This document shows positions 1-7,234 of a stretch of 9,697 nucleotides of DNA, piece after piece. Both the position numbers and the translations under genes were made by a program. Below the pieces are notes generated by a model, which saw only the letters and a program-made list of their open reading frames with translations, was not told the DNA's origin and ran no database searches. Origin of the DNA: Chloroflexales bacterium (GTDB lineage Bacteria; Chloroflexota; Chloroflexia; Chloroflexales; Chloroflexaceae); assembly GCA_013336035.1 (NCBI GenBank), contig JAAXUL010000237.1:1-9697 (forward strand). Reading direction: 5' to 3'. Positions within the stretch are counted from its first letter, which is position 1, and every line of letters starts with the position of its first letter.

Positions 1-1552
1 CTGGCTGCGCGCGCACGGGCGCCTGGCCCGCGACCACGAGGTCGCGGGCGGGCACGTGCTGCTCTACGAGCTGGGGGAGTGAGCGCCGCATAGGCGCGGG
101 GTAGGTGTAGGGGGTCTGGAGCACCCAGACGCGGCGGTAGCGCCCGGCGTAGCGCTCGGGCGGGCCAACCTGCGCGGGGGTGGGCCAGCGCATCAGGGCC
201 ATGCGGCGCTGCCAGGCGGCGACGCTCTCGTCCGTGCAGCCCAGGTAGACGTCGGCGGCATCGGGGTGGCGCAGCGCCGTCAGGTCGAAGCTCTGCCAGT
301 CGAGCACGATGACCGCGTCGCCCGGCGCGCGCTCGGCGAACATGTAGGCCACGGCCGGGTCGAGCGAGTGAGGCCGGCGCTGCGCCGGGTAGGCCTCGCC
401 CAGGCCGAGGGCCATGCTGAGCACCACGGCGAGCACGAGCAGCCGGGTGAGCGGCCGCGCCCACATACGCACCGCCGCCCAGGCGAGCAGCACATAGAGC
501 GGCCCGCTGACGCCGATCAGCGAGCGGGTGAGCAGGATGGGCCGCACGGTCAGCGAGAGCAGGGTGGCCGTCAGGCAGGGCGTCAGCACCGCGAAGAGCA
601 GCAGGCTCAGGGCCGGGCGCTCCTCGGGGCTGCCCCGCCAGGCGCGGAGCGCGACGACCCCGGTGAGCATGAGCGCCGCCACCGGCGGCAGGTAGCTGCC
701 GAGGATATAGATGGGCGAGGGGGCCGCGCTGGTCTCGTTGGCGTTGCTGATGATCACCACCAGCGAAATCAGCCAGTCAACGGCGGTGTTCCGGCGGATC
801 CAGAAGTTCTCGACCACGCTGCTTGTCAGCTGCGCCATGGTGAGGATGAACGGGCTGAAGAGCGCGACGGCCGCCACCTGCGCCAGGAGCAGCCCCGCCC
901 AGCGCGCCCGGTCGAGCCGGCGCATGCGCACGCTCTCGTAGAGCGCCCAGAGGTTGAGCCCAAGGAGCGAGAAGCTGAAGTAGATGTGGGTGTAGAAGCC
1001 GGCGGCGGCGACCAGGCTGAGCAGCGCCCAGCGCCAGGGTCCGCCGCGCCGCCACGCGCTCAGAAAGGTCAGGAGCGCTAGCAGCACCAGCGTGGCGAGC
1101 AGGGGGTACATACGCGCCTGCTGCCCGTGGAGGATCTGAAACGGCCCGACCGCCATCAGCGCGGCGGCGACCATACCTACAGCCGGGCCGACCACGGCCC
1201 GCCCGAGCAGATAGGTCAGCGGCACGCACAGCAGGCTGGTCAGCACCGAGAAGAGCCGCAGCGGGACAAGATCGTAGCTGAAGAGGGCGCCCCAGTAGTG
1301 CAGCAGGATGTGATAGAGCGGCGGGTGCGAGTCGCTCGCCGTAACCGACTGGAAGATCTCGGGGGCCGGCACGAGGGCCAGAAAATGCGAGATCACCTCG
1401 TCGTGCCAGTAGCCGCTGTAGTCGAGGCGGAACAGGCGCAGCCCCAGGCCGACGAGGGTGAGCGCGGCCAGGAGTGCGGCGGCGCGCCAGCCGAGGGTGG
1501 CCCGCCCGGCGGCGGGCAGAGCCTCGGCGGCAGACTTATCGGCAGTAGTCAT
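1..1552 (-). CDS. GT39-type membrane glycosyltransferase, 3' end off the window
   Basis: The minus-strand frame is open from ATG (1552-1550) to the left edge with no stop, giving 517 visible residues. After a soluble leader of about 20 residues comes a first membrane helix (about 23-40). It is followed by WHDE (49-52), the acidic motif of GT-C/GT39 enzymes, then SHPPLYHILLHYW (75-87) and QQARMYPL (144-151), all typical of the PMT-like GT39/COG5305 group. Many further hydrophobic helices follow, and from about residue 400 a soluble region probably faces outside. Family members transfer a sugar from polyprenyl-phosphate to an acceptor on the outer face of the membrane; donor and acceptor here cannot be read. 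A GAGG ribosome site (1564-1561) lies 8 nt before the ATG. It is divergent from the other GT39 gene. Family lengths suggest that little of the C-terminus is missing (inference). Confidence 0.9.
   Translation of the reverse strand, partial: MTTADKSAAEALPAAGRATLGWRAAALLAALTLVGLGLRLFRLDYSGYWHDEVISHFLALVPAPEIFQSVTASDSHPPLYHILLHYWGALFSYDLVPLRLFSVLTSLLCVPLTYLLGRAVVGPAVGMVAAALMAVGPFQILHGQQARMYPLLATLVLLALLTFLSAWRRGGPWRWALLSLVAAAGFYTHIYFSFSLLGLNLWALYESVRMRRLDRARWAGLLLAQVAAVALFSPFILTMAQLTSSVVENFWIRRNTAVDWLISLVVIISNANETSAAPSPIYILGSYLPPVAALMLTGVVALRAWRGSPEERPALSLLLFAVLTPCLTATLLSLTVRPILLTRSLIGVSGPLYVLLAWAAVRMWARPLTRLLVLAVVLSMALGLGEAYPAQRRPHSLDPAVAYMFAERAPGDAVIVLDWQSFDLTALRHPDAADVYLGCTDESVAAWQRRMALMRWPTPAQVGPPERYAGRYRRVWVLQTPYTYPAPMRRSLPQLVEQHVPARDLVVAGQAPVRAQP
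2..82 (+). CDS. Possible C-terminal tail of a plus-strand GT39-like gene (doubtful)
   Basis: Frame 2 is open from the left edge to TGA at 80-82 and reads 26 residues ending HVLLYELGE. The pattern 'WLRAHGRL...HVLLYEL' resembles the end of GT39-type proteins, whose last strand often reads V-x-LYEL. All third positions are G or C. However, it lies fully antisense to the open minus-strand GT39 gene, which shows good coding character here, and a 3' overlap of more than 80 bases between convergent genes is uncommon. It may be a chance antisense frame. The sequence left of the window would settle it. Confidence 0.2.
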   Translation, partial: WLRAHGRLARDHEVAGGHVLLYELGE

Positions 1553-1729
1553 CGGTGCTACCTCATAACACAGGCAGTGCTCCGGCCTTCAGTATACGTA
1601 CCTGGTATACCATGGCTCGCTTCGGCGGCCAGCAGCCTCGGCTCGTCGCAGGCAAGCTCTGGATAGCTGAATGCGGTACACTTGGCTAGAGCTCAGGCCT
1701 ACCGGTCATCTCGTAGCAGGACAGAGAGC
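1553..1729. promoter_or_regulatory. Divergent intergenic region between two GT39 genes; candidate promoter/operator
   Basis: These 177 bases separate two divergent starts and must hold promoters for both genes. The most AT-rich part, at 1591-1612, contains two GTATAC copies (1592-1597 and 1605-1610, 13 bases apart). It also contains a perfect 10-base palindrome, TGGTATACCA (1603-1612). Read plus, TGGTATACC resembles an extended -10 box (TGnTATAnn), about 120 bases before the 1730 start. Read minus, TATACT (1596-1591) is a fair -10 box about 39 bases before the 1552 start. No convincing TTGACA-like -35 is visible for either. A 10-mer, TGGATAGCTG, occurs at 1660-1669 and again over the plus start codon (1731-1740), perhaps by chance. 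Promoter assignment is tentative. Confidence 0.35.
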
Positions 1730-3298
1730 ATGGATAGCTGGGGCACACTTGCGAAGGAGCACCACCCGACGGCCCTGGCGAGCCTCAAGGGCCTGTTGGG
1801 GTGGGCCGTGCTGGGCCTGGCCCTGCTGGCGATCAGCCTTTGGAACCTGGACGCCCCGCCGATGTGGTGGGACGAGGGCTGGACGCTGTCGGTGGCGCGC
1901 AACTGGGCCGAGCATGGCCACTATGTGCGCCTGCGTGACGGCGTGCTCTCCCGCCCCGGTCTCGAAGCCGCGTTTACTGTCACCCTGCCGGTGGGCCTGA
2001 CCATGCGCCTGCTCGGCGTAGGCCTGTGGCAGGGCCGCGTCTTCGGGGTGCTCTGCGCGATTGGGGTGACGCTGCTGCTGGCCGCCCTGGCCGCCCGGCT
2101 CTACGATCGCCGGGTTGCTGTCGTTACAGTGGTGGCGGCGCTGCTGCTGAGCACCCACCCGCAGATACACCCGCTGCTCCAGGGCCGCCAGGTGCTGGCC
2201 GAGATGCCCATGCTGCTGTACCTGCTCGCGGGCTACCTCTGCCTGTGGTGGGCGCTGGCCGGGCGGTGGCCCACGGTGCTCCCGGCCGTGATTCTGCTCG
2301 GGATAGCGTGGATAAGCAAGGGGCAGACGGCGCCGTTCCTGGTCTCCTCGCTCGGCGCCACGACCCTGGCCGCCCTGGCCTGGCGGCACTGGCGTGTCGC
2401 CGCTATGTTCGCGACGGCGCTCGCGGGGGCCGCGCTCGCGGCAAATCTCTTTCGGTGGTTCGGCTACGGGCTGCTGGTTGACCCCAGCCTGCCCGCTGAC
2501 CCGGTCGAGGGCCTGCTGAGCATGCTCGCGGTCGTGCTTACGCCATTTCACCGGGGCTACGCCCTGCGGAATGTGATTATCTTTGGGCTGCCCACGCTGC
2601 TGGGGCTGCTCTGGGGGCTGCGCGTGCTCTGGCGTGACCGTACAATGCTGGGCGCGGCGGCGCGAATCTGGTATCTGCGCCTGGCCCTGCTGGCCTTTAT
2701 CGGCAGCTGGCTGGCCTGGTTCGTCGCCCTATCGGTGGGCGTGCCGCGCTACATGGCCCCGCCGGTCGTGGTCGGCAGTATCTTTGTGGCGGCCCTGCTG
2801 CACGATCTGACGGGGGGCTTCGCGCTCGGCAAGAGCCTTGACGCCTTAGGCGGCCTGCTGACCATGCGGCGCCCCAGCCGGGCAGGCGGGGCGTCCTTGC
2901 TGGCTTTGCTCCTGGTCACTAGCGCACTATCGCTAACGCTGCTGAGCCTGGCACGCTACTACCCCGAGGAGGACCACTCGGCGCAGCGGGTGGCGGCGCT
3001 GCTCAATGCGCTGCCCGTTGGCACGCGCATCGAGACCTACGAGAGCGAGCTGCACTTTCTGCTCTCGCAGCCCTACACCTTCCCGCCCGACCAGATCCAC
3101 GTCCAGCTGGTGTTGCACAGCCTGCATGTAGACGAGGACGCGCCGGTCGTCTACGACGCGCTGGCTAACGCCCCCGACTACCTGGTGGTGGGCCGCTTCG
3201 CCCATGGGAACGACCTATACGCGCCGGCTGTGGCGAGCGGGGCGTTTCGCCTGGTGGAGAAGGATGGGCTGTACGAGGTGTACAAGCGGGTGCGCTAA
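1730..3298 (+). CDS. GT39-type membrane glycosyltransferase (PMT/ArnT-like)
   Basis: A 522-residue protein from ATG at 1730. This start is preferred over an in-frame TTG at 1682 because AGGA (1718-1721) lies 8 nt upstream and the extra 16 residues look non-conserved. Helix 1 (about 20-38) is followed by the acidic motif WWDEGW (46-51), the hallmark of GT-C glycosyltransferases. Next come STHPQIHPLLQGRQ..AEMP (141-160), matching the second conserved loop with R153 and E158, and WISKGQ (194-199). About ten more hydrophobic helices run to about 410. Residues 411-522 form a soluble tail (VAALLNALPVGTRIETYE...), a domain common in bacterial GT39-like enzymes. It probably takes a sugar from a polyprenyl-phosphate donor to an acceptor outside the cytoplasm; the specificity is unknown. 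It diverges from one GT39 gene and converges on the DUF2079 gene. Confidence 0.9.
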   Translation: MDSWGTLAKEHHPTALASLKGLLGWAVLGLALLAISLWNLDAPPMWWDEGWTLSVARNWAEHGHYVRLRDGVLSRPGLEAAFTVTLPVGLTMRLLGVGLWQGRVFGVLCAIGVTLLLAALAARLYDRRVAVVTVVAALLLSTHPQIHPLLQGRQVLAEMPMLLYLLAGYLCLWWALAGRWPTVLPAVILLGIAWISKGQTAPFLVSSLGATTLAALAWRHWRVAAMFATALAGAALAANLFRWFGYGLLVDPSLPADPVEGLLSMLAVVLTPFHRGYALRNVIIFGLPTLLGLLWGLRVLWRDRTMLGAAARIWYLRLALLAFIGSWLAWFVALSVGVPRYMAPPVVVGSIFVAALLHDLTGGFALGKSLDALGGLLTMRRPSRAGGASLLALLLVTSALSLTLLSLARYYPEEDHSAQRVAALLNALPVGTRIETYESELHFLLSQPYTFPPDQIHVQLVLHSLHVDEDAPVVYDALANAPDYLVVGRFAHGNDLYAPAVASGAFRLVEKDGLYEVYKRVR

Positions 3299-3308
3299 AG
3301 CAGCGGGC

Positions 3309-3328
3309 GAGGTGACGGCCCTCACCTC
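3309..3328. terminator. Short hairpin between convergent genes, possible bidirectional terminator
   Basis: GAGGTGA (3309-3315) and TCACCTC (3322-3328) form a 7-bp stem with a 6-base loop. It lies in the 28-base gap between the plus GT39 stop (3296-3298) and the minus DUF2079 stop (3329-3327), and its right arm overlaps the latter stop codon. Its place between convergent genes fits a bidirectional terminator. No clear T-run follows on either strand, so intrinsic termination would be weak. Confidence 0.4.
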
Positions 3329-5327
3329 ACTTGATCTCAAGCGTGGCAACCTCGGCCTCGACGGTGCCCGGTAGCCGGCTGCGCTCGTCGGTGGCGTAGG
3401 CGTCGCTACTGCTCGGGCTGTACCAGGCGGTGAGCCAGCGGTAGCTGCTGGAAGCCAGATCGTCCGGCAGCTCCAGGTCGAAGCGCTCGCGGATGATCTG
3501 CCCCGGCAGCCACTCGCTTGTGGGTAGCAGCACATAGCTGGGCAGGTGGACAACCCGCGCGCCCGCCACACCCTCCAGGCGGCTGACCGCTACGAGGTTC
3601 TGGCTGAGGGGCTGGGTGCCGCTGAGCTGCCACTCGAAGCTGGCGCGGTAGCGCCGGCCGCCCAGCGGCTCGATGCGGGCGCCGAGCAGGCGCAGCGGGC
3701 CGAAGTCGGCGGGCCGGGCCGGCAGCGCCGCCTGATCGACGGCGCTGATCTCCTGGCGCAGCGCGGCGCCGGGCGCCGCGCCGCGGCTCAAGAGCAGCAG
3801 CCCGTCACGCTCGGCGGTAAGGGCGAAATCTGGGTTACGCAGCAGCAGCGCGATCTCGCGCGTCTCGTACTCGATCCCAGCGACGACCTGCTCGTTGGCT
3901 ACGGCCCGCCAGTCGAAGAGCGCATCAGCGAGCGCATAGTCAATATGGGGCATGATCGTGGGCAGGCGCTCGCCGCCGGGGTCGTCGCTGTAGCGAGTGC
4001 TGAAGAGAGTGTCGCGGTTGGCCACGTGCGTGCCGAGAAACACCGAGGCCGCAAGCGGCGCGCCGGGCGGCACATGCGCTGCCAGAAAGCGCTCTTTGAC
4101 CTGGTCACGAGCGGTGATCCCGTAGGCCGAGGGGTCGAGCCCCACGCTGGGGAGGCCCATCCAGAAGGTCGGGTTGAGCGGAATATCGACCAGCAGGGCG
4201 CTGACGAGGCCGACGAGCAGAGTTGTGAAGATCATATCGCCACCCCAGCTTCGCGGGCGTTTGATAGGCGCGGCGATCTGAAGGGTTGACGCGAGTGGGG
4301 CCGCACGGGCGACCGGCGCATTCGCCTCTGCGCGGGCGCGCAGCCGGGCCGCGCCGTCGATGGCCGCCATCACCAGGAAGGGCACGGCCAGCGCATAGTG
4401 GTGATAGCCATAGTGAAAGGCTGTCCCTGGCCCGGTGCTGATCAGCACAGCGCCGATCAGCGGCGCCGCGAGCAGCAGCCAGCGCCACCCGCGCCACGCG
4501 AGCAGCAGCACAGGGCCTACGACGATCAGGGCGACGAGCAGGCGCTGCACGCCTGTGACGACGATCTCGTTTAGCTCGCCGAAGTAGTGCTGAACATAAT
4601 TATTGGCGATCTGCTCGCCACCGGCGGCCTCGAAGAGCGGACGCACCACAAGAAAGATCGCCGCCCCGTAGATGACGGCGGCAATGCCGGTGACAATGCC
4701 GGCCCGTCGCTGCCCGCCCCATAGGAACAGATAGGCCCCGATCGCGGCCACGGGCAGGGCTACGTAGACTTTGCACAGCAGGCTCAGGGCGACGAGCACG
4801 GTCGCCGCGCGCCCGTCGTGCCGGTCGAAGGCGTCGATGGCCCAGAGCAGTAGCGGCATAGCCAGGGTGTCGCCGTGGAAGTCGAAGAGCGCCGCGGTGA
4901 GCGCCACGGGGTAGAGCAGATAGATGAGCGCAGCGCAGCGGGCGGCCAGCGGGCTGTCTAGACGGCGCAGGGCCAGCCTGTAGGCCGGTACGGCGCCCGT
5001 AGCGGCCAGCAAGGTCTGACCCACAAGCAGCACGCGCGGGTCCGGCCACAGGGCCACCATAGGCGCGAAGGCGTAGTAGATCAGCTCGACGTGACCCGCG
5101 AGCCGCGAGACATTGCCTCTGGCTGTAGTGACCATCAGTGGTTCGCCGCGGGTCACCGAGGCGATGGCCTGGAACATCGAGCCGAGGTCGAGGATCCCGG
5201 CGTTGAAGCCCGCGTAGCGGGCCAGGCTCAGCCCACCGATCACGACAATGTAGATGGCCATCGCGGCCCAGAGCAGCGGGTCGCGGGGCAAGGCCCTGTC
5301 AGACGGGGCTGTGAGAGTCGGATGCAT
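3327..5327 (-). CDS. DUF2079 family membrane protein with added C-terminal domain
   Basis: A 666-residue protein from ATG 5327-5325, only 4 nt after the methyltransferase stop. No ribosome site is visible, so translational coupling is likely. DUF2079 (COG3463) landmarks are FNAGILDLGSMFQAI (41-55, the family's 'FDLGIFDQ' region), GHVELIYYAFAP (78-89), FDFHGDTLAMP (148-158) and FHYGYHHYALAVPF (304-317). There are about ten hydrophobic helices up to residue 322 and one more at about 365-384. Residues 408-515 resemble the extracytoplasmic part of DUF2079 proteins. Residues 535-666 look like an extra beta-rich domain (LRLLGARIEPLGG..., then EWLPGQ 605-610), of a kind seen at the ends of GT39-like proteins. 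DUF2079 members are thought to be GT-C-like but have no established reaction. The role here, sugar transfer or glycan handling at the outer face, is inferred from the cluster. Family call is firm; function is not. Confidence 0.85.
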   Translation of the reverse strand: MHPTLTAPSDRALPRDPLLWAAMAIYIVVIGGLSLARYAGFNAGILDLGSMFQAIASVTRGEPLMVTTARGNVSRLAGHVELIYYAFAPMVALWPDPRVLLVGQTLLAATGAVPAYRLALRRLDSPLAARCAALIYLLYPVALTAALFDFHGDTLAMPLLLWAIDAFDRHDGRAATVLVALSLLCKVYVALPVAAIGAYLFLWGGQRRAGIVTGIAAVIYGAAIFLVVRPLFEAAGGEQIANNYVQHYFGELNEIVVTGVQRLLVALIVVGPVLLLAWRGWRWLLLAAPLIGAVLISTGPGTAFHYGYHHYALAVPFLVMAAIDGAARLRARAEANAPVARAAPLASTLQIAAPIKRPRSWGGDMIFTTLLVGLVSALLVDIPLNPTFWMGLPSVGLDPSAYGITARDQVKERFLAAHVPPGAPLAASVFLGTHVANRDTLFSTRYSDDPGGERLPTIMPHIDYALADALFDWRAVANEQVVAGIEYETREIALLLRNPDFALTAERDGLLLLSRGAAPGAALRQEISAVDQAALPARPADFGPLRLLGARIEPLGGRRYRASFEWQLSGTQPLSQNLVAVSRLEGVAGARVVHLPSYVLLPTSEWLPGQIIRERFDLELPDDLASSSYRWLTAWYSPSSSDAYATDERSRLPGTVEAEVATLEIK

Positions 5328-5331
5328 AGGC

Positions 5332-6243
5332 TCAGGCGGGGCGCTGGACGATCACCCGGATCACGCCGCTCGAGCGTAGGAGCGCCGAGACGATGCCGAG
5401 TGGGGCAAGCGCCGCGATGGCGAGCGGGTTCTGGTAGCGAGAGATGCGCGCGAGGGCGGCGTGGCCGCGGGCGGCGAGCCAGAAGCGCAGGCTGCCGATC
5501 CAGACATTAGGGGCGGCGACGTAAACGATATGCTCGACGCGCAGGCCCGCCACCTTCAGCAGGGTGACCAGGGTGCGCCGCGGGAAGAGGAAGAAGTGGC
5601 GGGGCACATCGTAGCCGTACCAGTCGCGGCCAAAGATGCGAGCGGTGTGCGAGTCGATGTTGGGGATGGTGAAGATGCAGTGACCCCCCGGACGTAGCAG
5701 GCGGGCGATCGTGCCCAGGGTCGCCCGCGGGTCGGGCATGTGCTCGAGCACGTGGCGCAGGACCACCAGGTCGAAGCTGCCGGCCGGGAGCTCGGCGTCG
5801 TCCAGAGCGCTGGCGCGCACGTCAAGGCCGTGGCGCTCGCGCGCGATGCGGGCCGCCTCGGCGCTCAGCTCGAGCCCGACGAGCTGTGAGCGACCGCGCC
5901 GGCGCAGCTCGGCCAGGAACTCGCCGGTGGCCGAGCCGATCTCGAGGATCTTGCTCGCCGGCGTTGTGCGCGCCAGGATCTCGTTGATCTCGGGTCGCCA
6001 GGCCGCCCGGCGCATCAGCATCAGCAGGCGCTGACCCTCGCCGACGTAGCTCTCGTAGCTGGGCGGGTAGATCTCGTCCAGCTCCTCGGGCGTGTCGGGG
6101 CGGGGGCTCAGGTAGACGAGGCCGCAGCGGGTACACTGCTGCAGGCTGTAGACGCGGGTGTTCTGTGGGATGCTGCGGTCGTAGCCGGTGCAGAGCAGGC
6201 GGCGCTCGTCACTACCGCACAAGTTGCAGCTGATCTCTTTCAC
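5332..6243 (-). CDS. Class I SAM-dependent methyltransferase with N-terminal zinc motif
   Basis: A 303-residue protein from GTG 6243-6241. That start has a perfect AAGGAG (6255-6250) 6 nt upstream, and the conserved protein begins exactly there; an in-frame ATG at 6327 would add 28 unrelated residues. Order: Cys4 zinc-binding motif C6-x2-C9...C37-x2-C40 (CNLCG, CTRCG); SAM-binding loop EIGSATGEF (101-109); acidic end of strand 2 in GLELS (123-127); LRHVLEHMPDP (162-172), the usual motif after strand 4; FTIPN (191-195); and DVPRHFFLFPRRTL (212-225). This is the Methyltransf_23-type fold, common in surface-polysaccharide clusters for methylating sugars or glycan ends. A hydrophobic stretch at about 272-289 might touch the membrane. 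The 5' end overlaps the flippase-like gene by 32 nt. The substrate is unknown. Confidence 0.87.
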   Translation of the reverse strand: MKEISCNLCGSDERRLLCTGYDRSIPQNTRVYSLQQCTRCGLVYLSPRPDTPEELDEIYPPSYESYVGEGQRLLMLMRRAAWRPEINEILARTTPASKILEIGSATGEFLAELRRRGRSQLVGLELSAEAARIARERHGLDVRASALDDAELPAGSFDLVVLRHVLEHMPDPRATLGTIARLLRPGGHCIFTIPNIDSHTARIFGRDWYGYDVPRHFFLFPRRTLVTLLKVAGLRVEHIVYVAAPNVWIGSLRFWLAARGHAALARISRYQNPLAIAALAPLGIVSALLRSSGVIRVIVQRPA

Positions 6244-7234
6244 TCGCGGCTCCTTCGACAAGCTCGGCGGGGCTCTCGGGCGCTGGCGAAGGCTCGGGCG
6301 TGGGCGAGCGGCGGCGTCCGATGGCAAAGACCAACCCGCCGATCAGCCCGGTCAGGTTGCGCATAGCGTGGATAAAGATCGAGAGCGAGAGCGCCTCGGC
6401 GGCGCCGACCCCGACCGTGCCGAGCAGCAGGATGAGCGCGTTGTCCTGGAGCCCGAGGCCGTTGATCGCGATCGGCAGGACGGTGATCGCCAGGGTGATG
6501 GGGATGATCGCGAAGTAGGCCACGGGGCTGGCGGCGATGCCGAAGGCCTGGCCGGCGCAGAAGACCGAGGTGCAGATGGCGATCTGGCGCAGACCCGAGA
6601 TCGTGGCCGAGCCGATCAGCACATCGGGCCGCCCGCGCAGATCGGCGATGCTCTCGTGGACCTTGAGCACCTTGCCGCCGATGCGGCGCCAGATGAAGCC
6701 AGGGGTCAGCCGCCCAAGCAGGGTGATCAGCGTGCGGCTGAAGAGCGCCGCCACGCCCAGGCAGAAGAGCGCCGTGGCTACGGCCAGAGTGCCCATAACC
6801 GTAGTGTCGCCCCAGACAGCGGGCAGGAAGAGCACGGCCAGCAGGCCGACGACGATGGTCACGGCCATCCCGACGACGCGGTCCATCAGCACCGAGCTGA
6901 TGGCGGCCTCGCGGCGCCTGGTGTCGGGCGCGATCAGCACCATCTTCATAATATCGCCGCCGACCGACGAGGGCAGGAACATGCTGAAGAAGGTGCCGGC
7001 GAGCACGATGCGCAGCAGGTTGCCGAAGCTCTGGCGCACGCCCATGCCCACGAGGAGCACGCGCCAGCGCCAGGCCGCCAGGAGCACCGCGATCATATTG
7101 GCGAGGATGCCGAGCATAAGCCAGCCCGGCCGTGTCTGCGCGAGGATCGCCCCGACGCTTGCCATATCGACCTGGGCGATGAGCCAGCCGAGCAACACAA
7201 CAGAGAGGAGAACGCGGATGATAGTGTTGCGCAT
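6212..7234 (-). CDS. LPG_synthase_TM (YbhN/UPF0104-like) flippase-like membrane protein
   Basis: A 340-residue protein from ATG 7234-7232, which overlaps the GT4 stop in TGATG. AGGGGG (7246-7241) lies 6 nt upstream, so the longer frame from 7360 is rejected. Family landmarks are AAWRWRVLL (53-61), FFSMFLPSSVGGDIMK (82-97), the DR pair at 118-119, and LPIAINGLGLQDNA (253-266). About eight hydrophobic helices end near residue 306. The charged, proline-rich tail (307-340) includes SPAELVEG, which looks repeat-derived. The family matches the membrane part of MprF and the C-terminal part of archaeal AglD, and is often proposed to translocate lipids or lipid-linked sugars. With a GT2 polyprenyl-phosphate enzyme two genes upstream, a role with polyprenyl-phosphate sugar is a reasonable inference; no lysyl-transferase domain is present. 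Confidence 0.87.
   Translation of the reverse strand: MRNTIIRVLLSVVLLGWLIAQVDMASVGAILAQTRPGWLMLGILANMIAVLLAAWRWRVLLVGMGVRQSFGNLLRIVLAGTFFSMFLPSSVGGDIMKMVLIAPDTRRREAAISSVLMDRVVGMAVTIVVGLLAVLFLPAVWGDTTVMGTLAVATALFCLGVAALFSRTLITLLGRLTPGFIWRRIGGKVLKVHESIADLRGRPDVLIGSATISGLRQIAICTSVFCAGQAFGIAASPVAYFAIIPITLAITVLPIAINGLGLQDNALILLLGTVGVGAAEALSLSIFIHAMRNLTGLIGGLVFAIGRRRSPTPEPSPAPESPAELVEGAASERDQLQLVR
6250..6255 (-). promoter_or_regulatory. Ribosome binding site AAGGAG that sets the GTG start of the methyltransferase
   Basis: The minus strand reads AAGGAG, then 6 bases (CCGCGA), then GTG at 6243. It is the strongest Shine-Dalgarno match in the five-gene block and lies within the coding sequence of the upstream flippase-like gene. 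It decides between the GTG and the longer in-frame ATG at 6327. Confidence 0.8.
6252..6267. repeat. Single copy of a dispersed-repeat-like motif (CCTTCGACAAGCTCGG)
   Basis: The minus strand reads CCGAGCTTGTCGAAGG, translated as AELVEG at the tail of the flippase-like protein. The very similar CCTGAGCTTGTCGAAGG ('PELVEG' when translated) is, from general knowledge, a motif scattered in many copies through various GC-rich bacterial genomes. Only one copy is seen in this window, so the repeat nature is an inference. It supplies part of the AAGGAG ribosome site of the methyltransferase. Confidence 0.4.

Noticed and set aside
266..1081. Long plus-strand open frame rich in Arg, His, Glu and Gln
   Set aside because: Antisense shadow of the minus GT39 gene in GC-rich DNA; no motif and a composition typical of such shadows. 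The same holds for the long plus frames at 1127-1666, 3546-4289, 6188-7282, 6537-7253 and 7741-8397.
1682..1729. TTG start of the plus GT39 gene at 1682
   Set aside because: No ribosome site, and the extra residues look unrelated; ATG 1730 has AGGA 8 nt upstream.
1706..2551. 281-codon minus-strand frame inside the plus GT39 gene
   Set aside because: Arg/Gln/His-rich shadow with no recognisable domain, fully antisense to a well-supported gene.
6244..6327. Methyltransferase start at the ATG at 6327
   Set aside because: It would overlap the upstream gene by 116 bases with no family similarity, while GTG 6243 has AAGGAG at ideal spacing.
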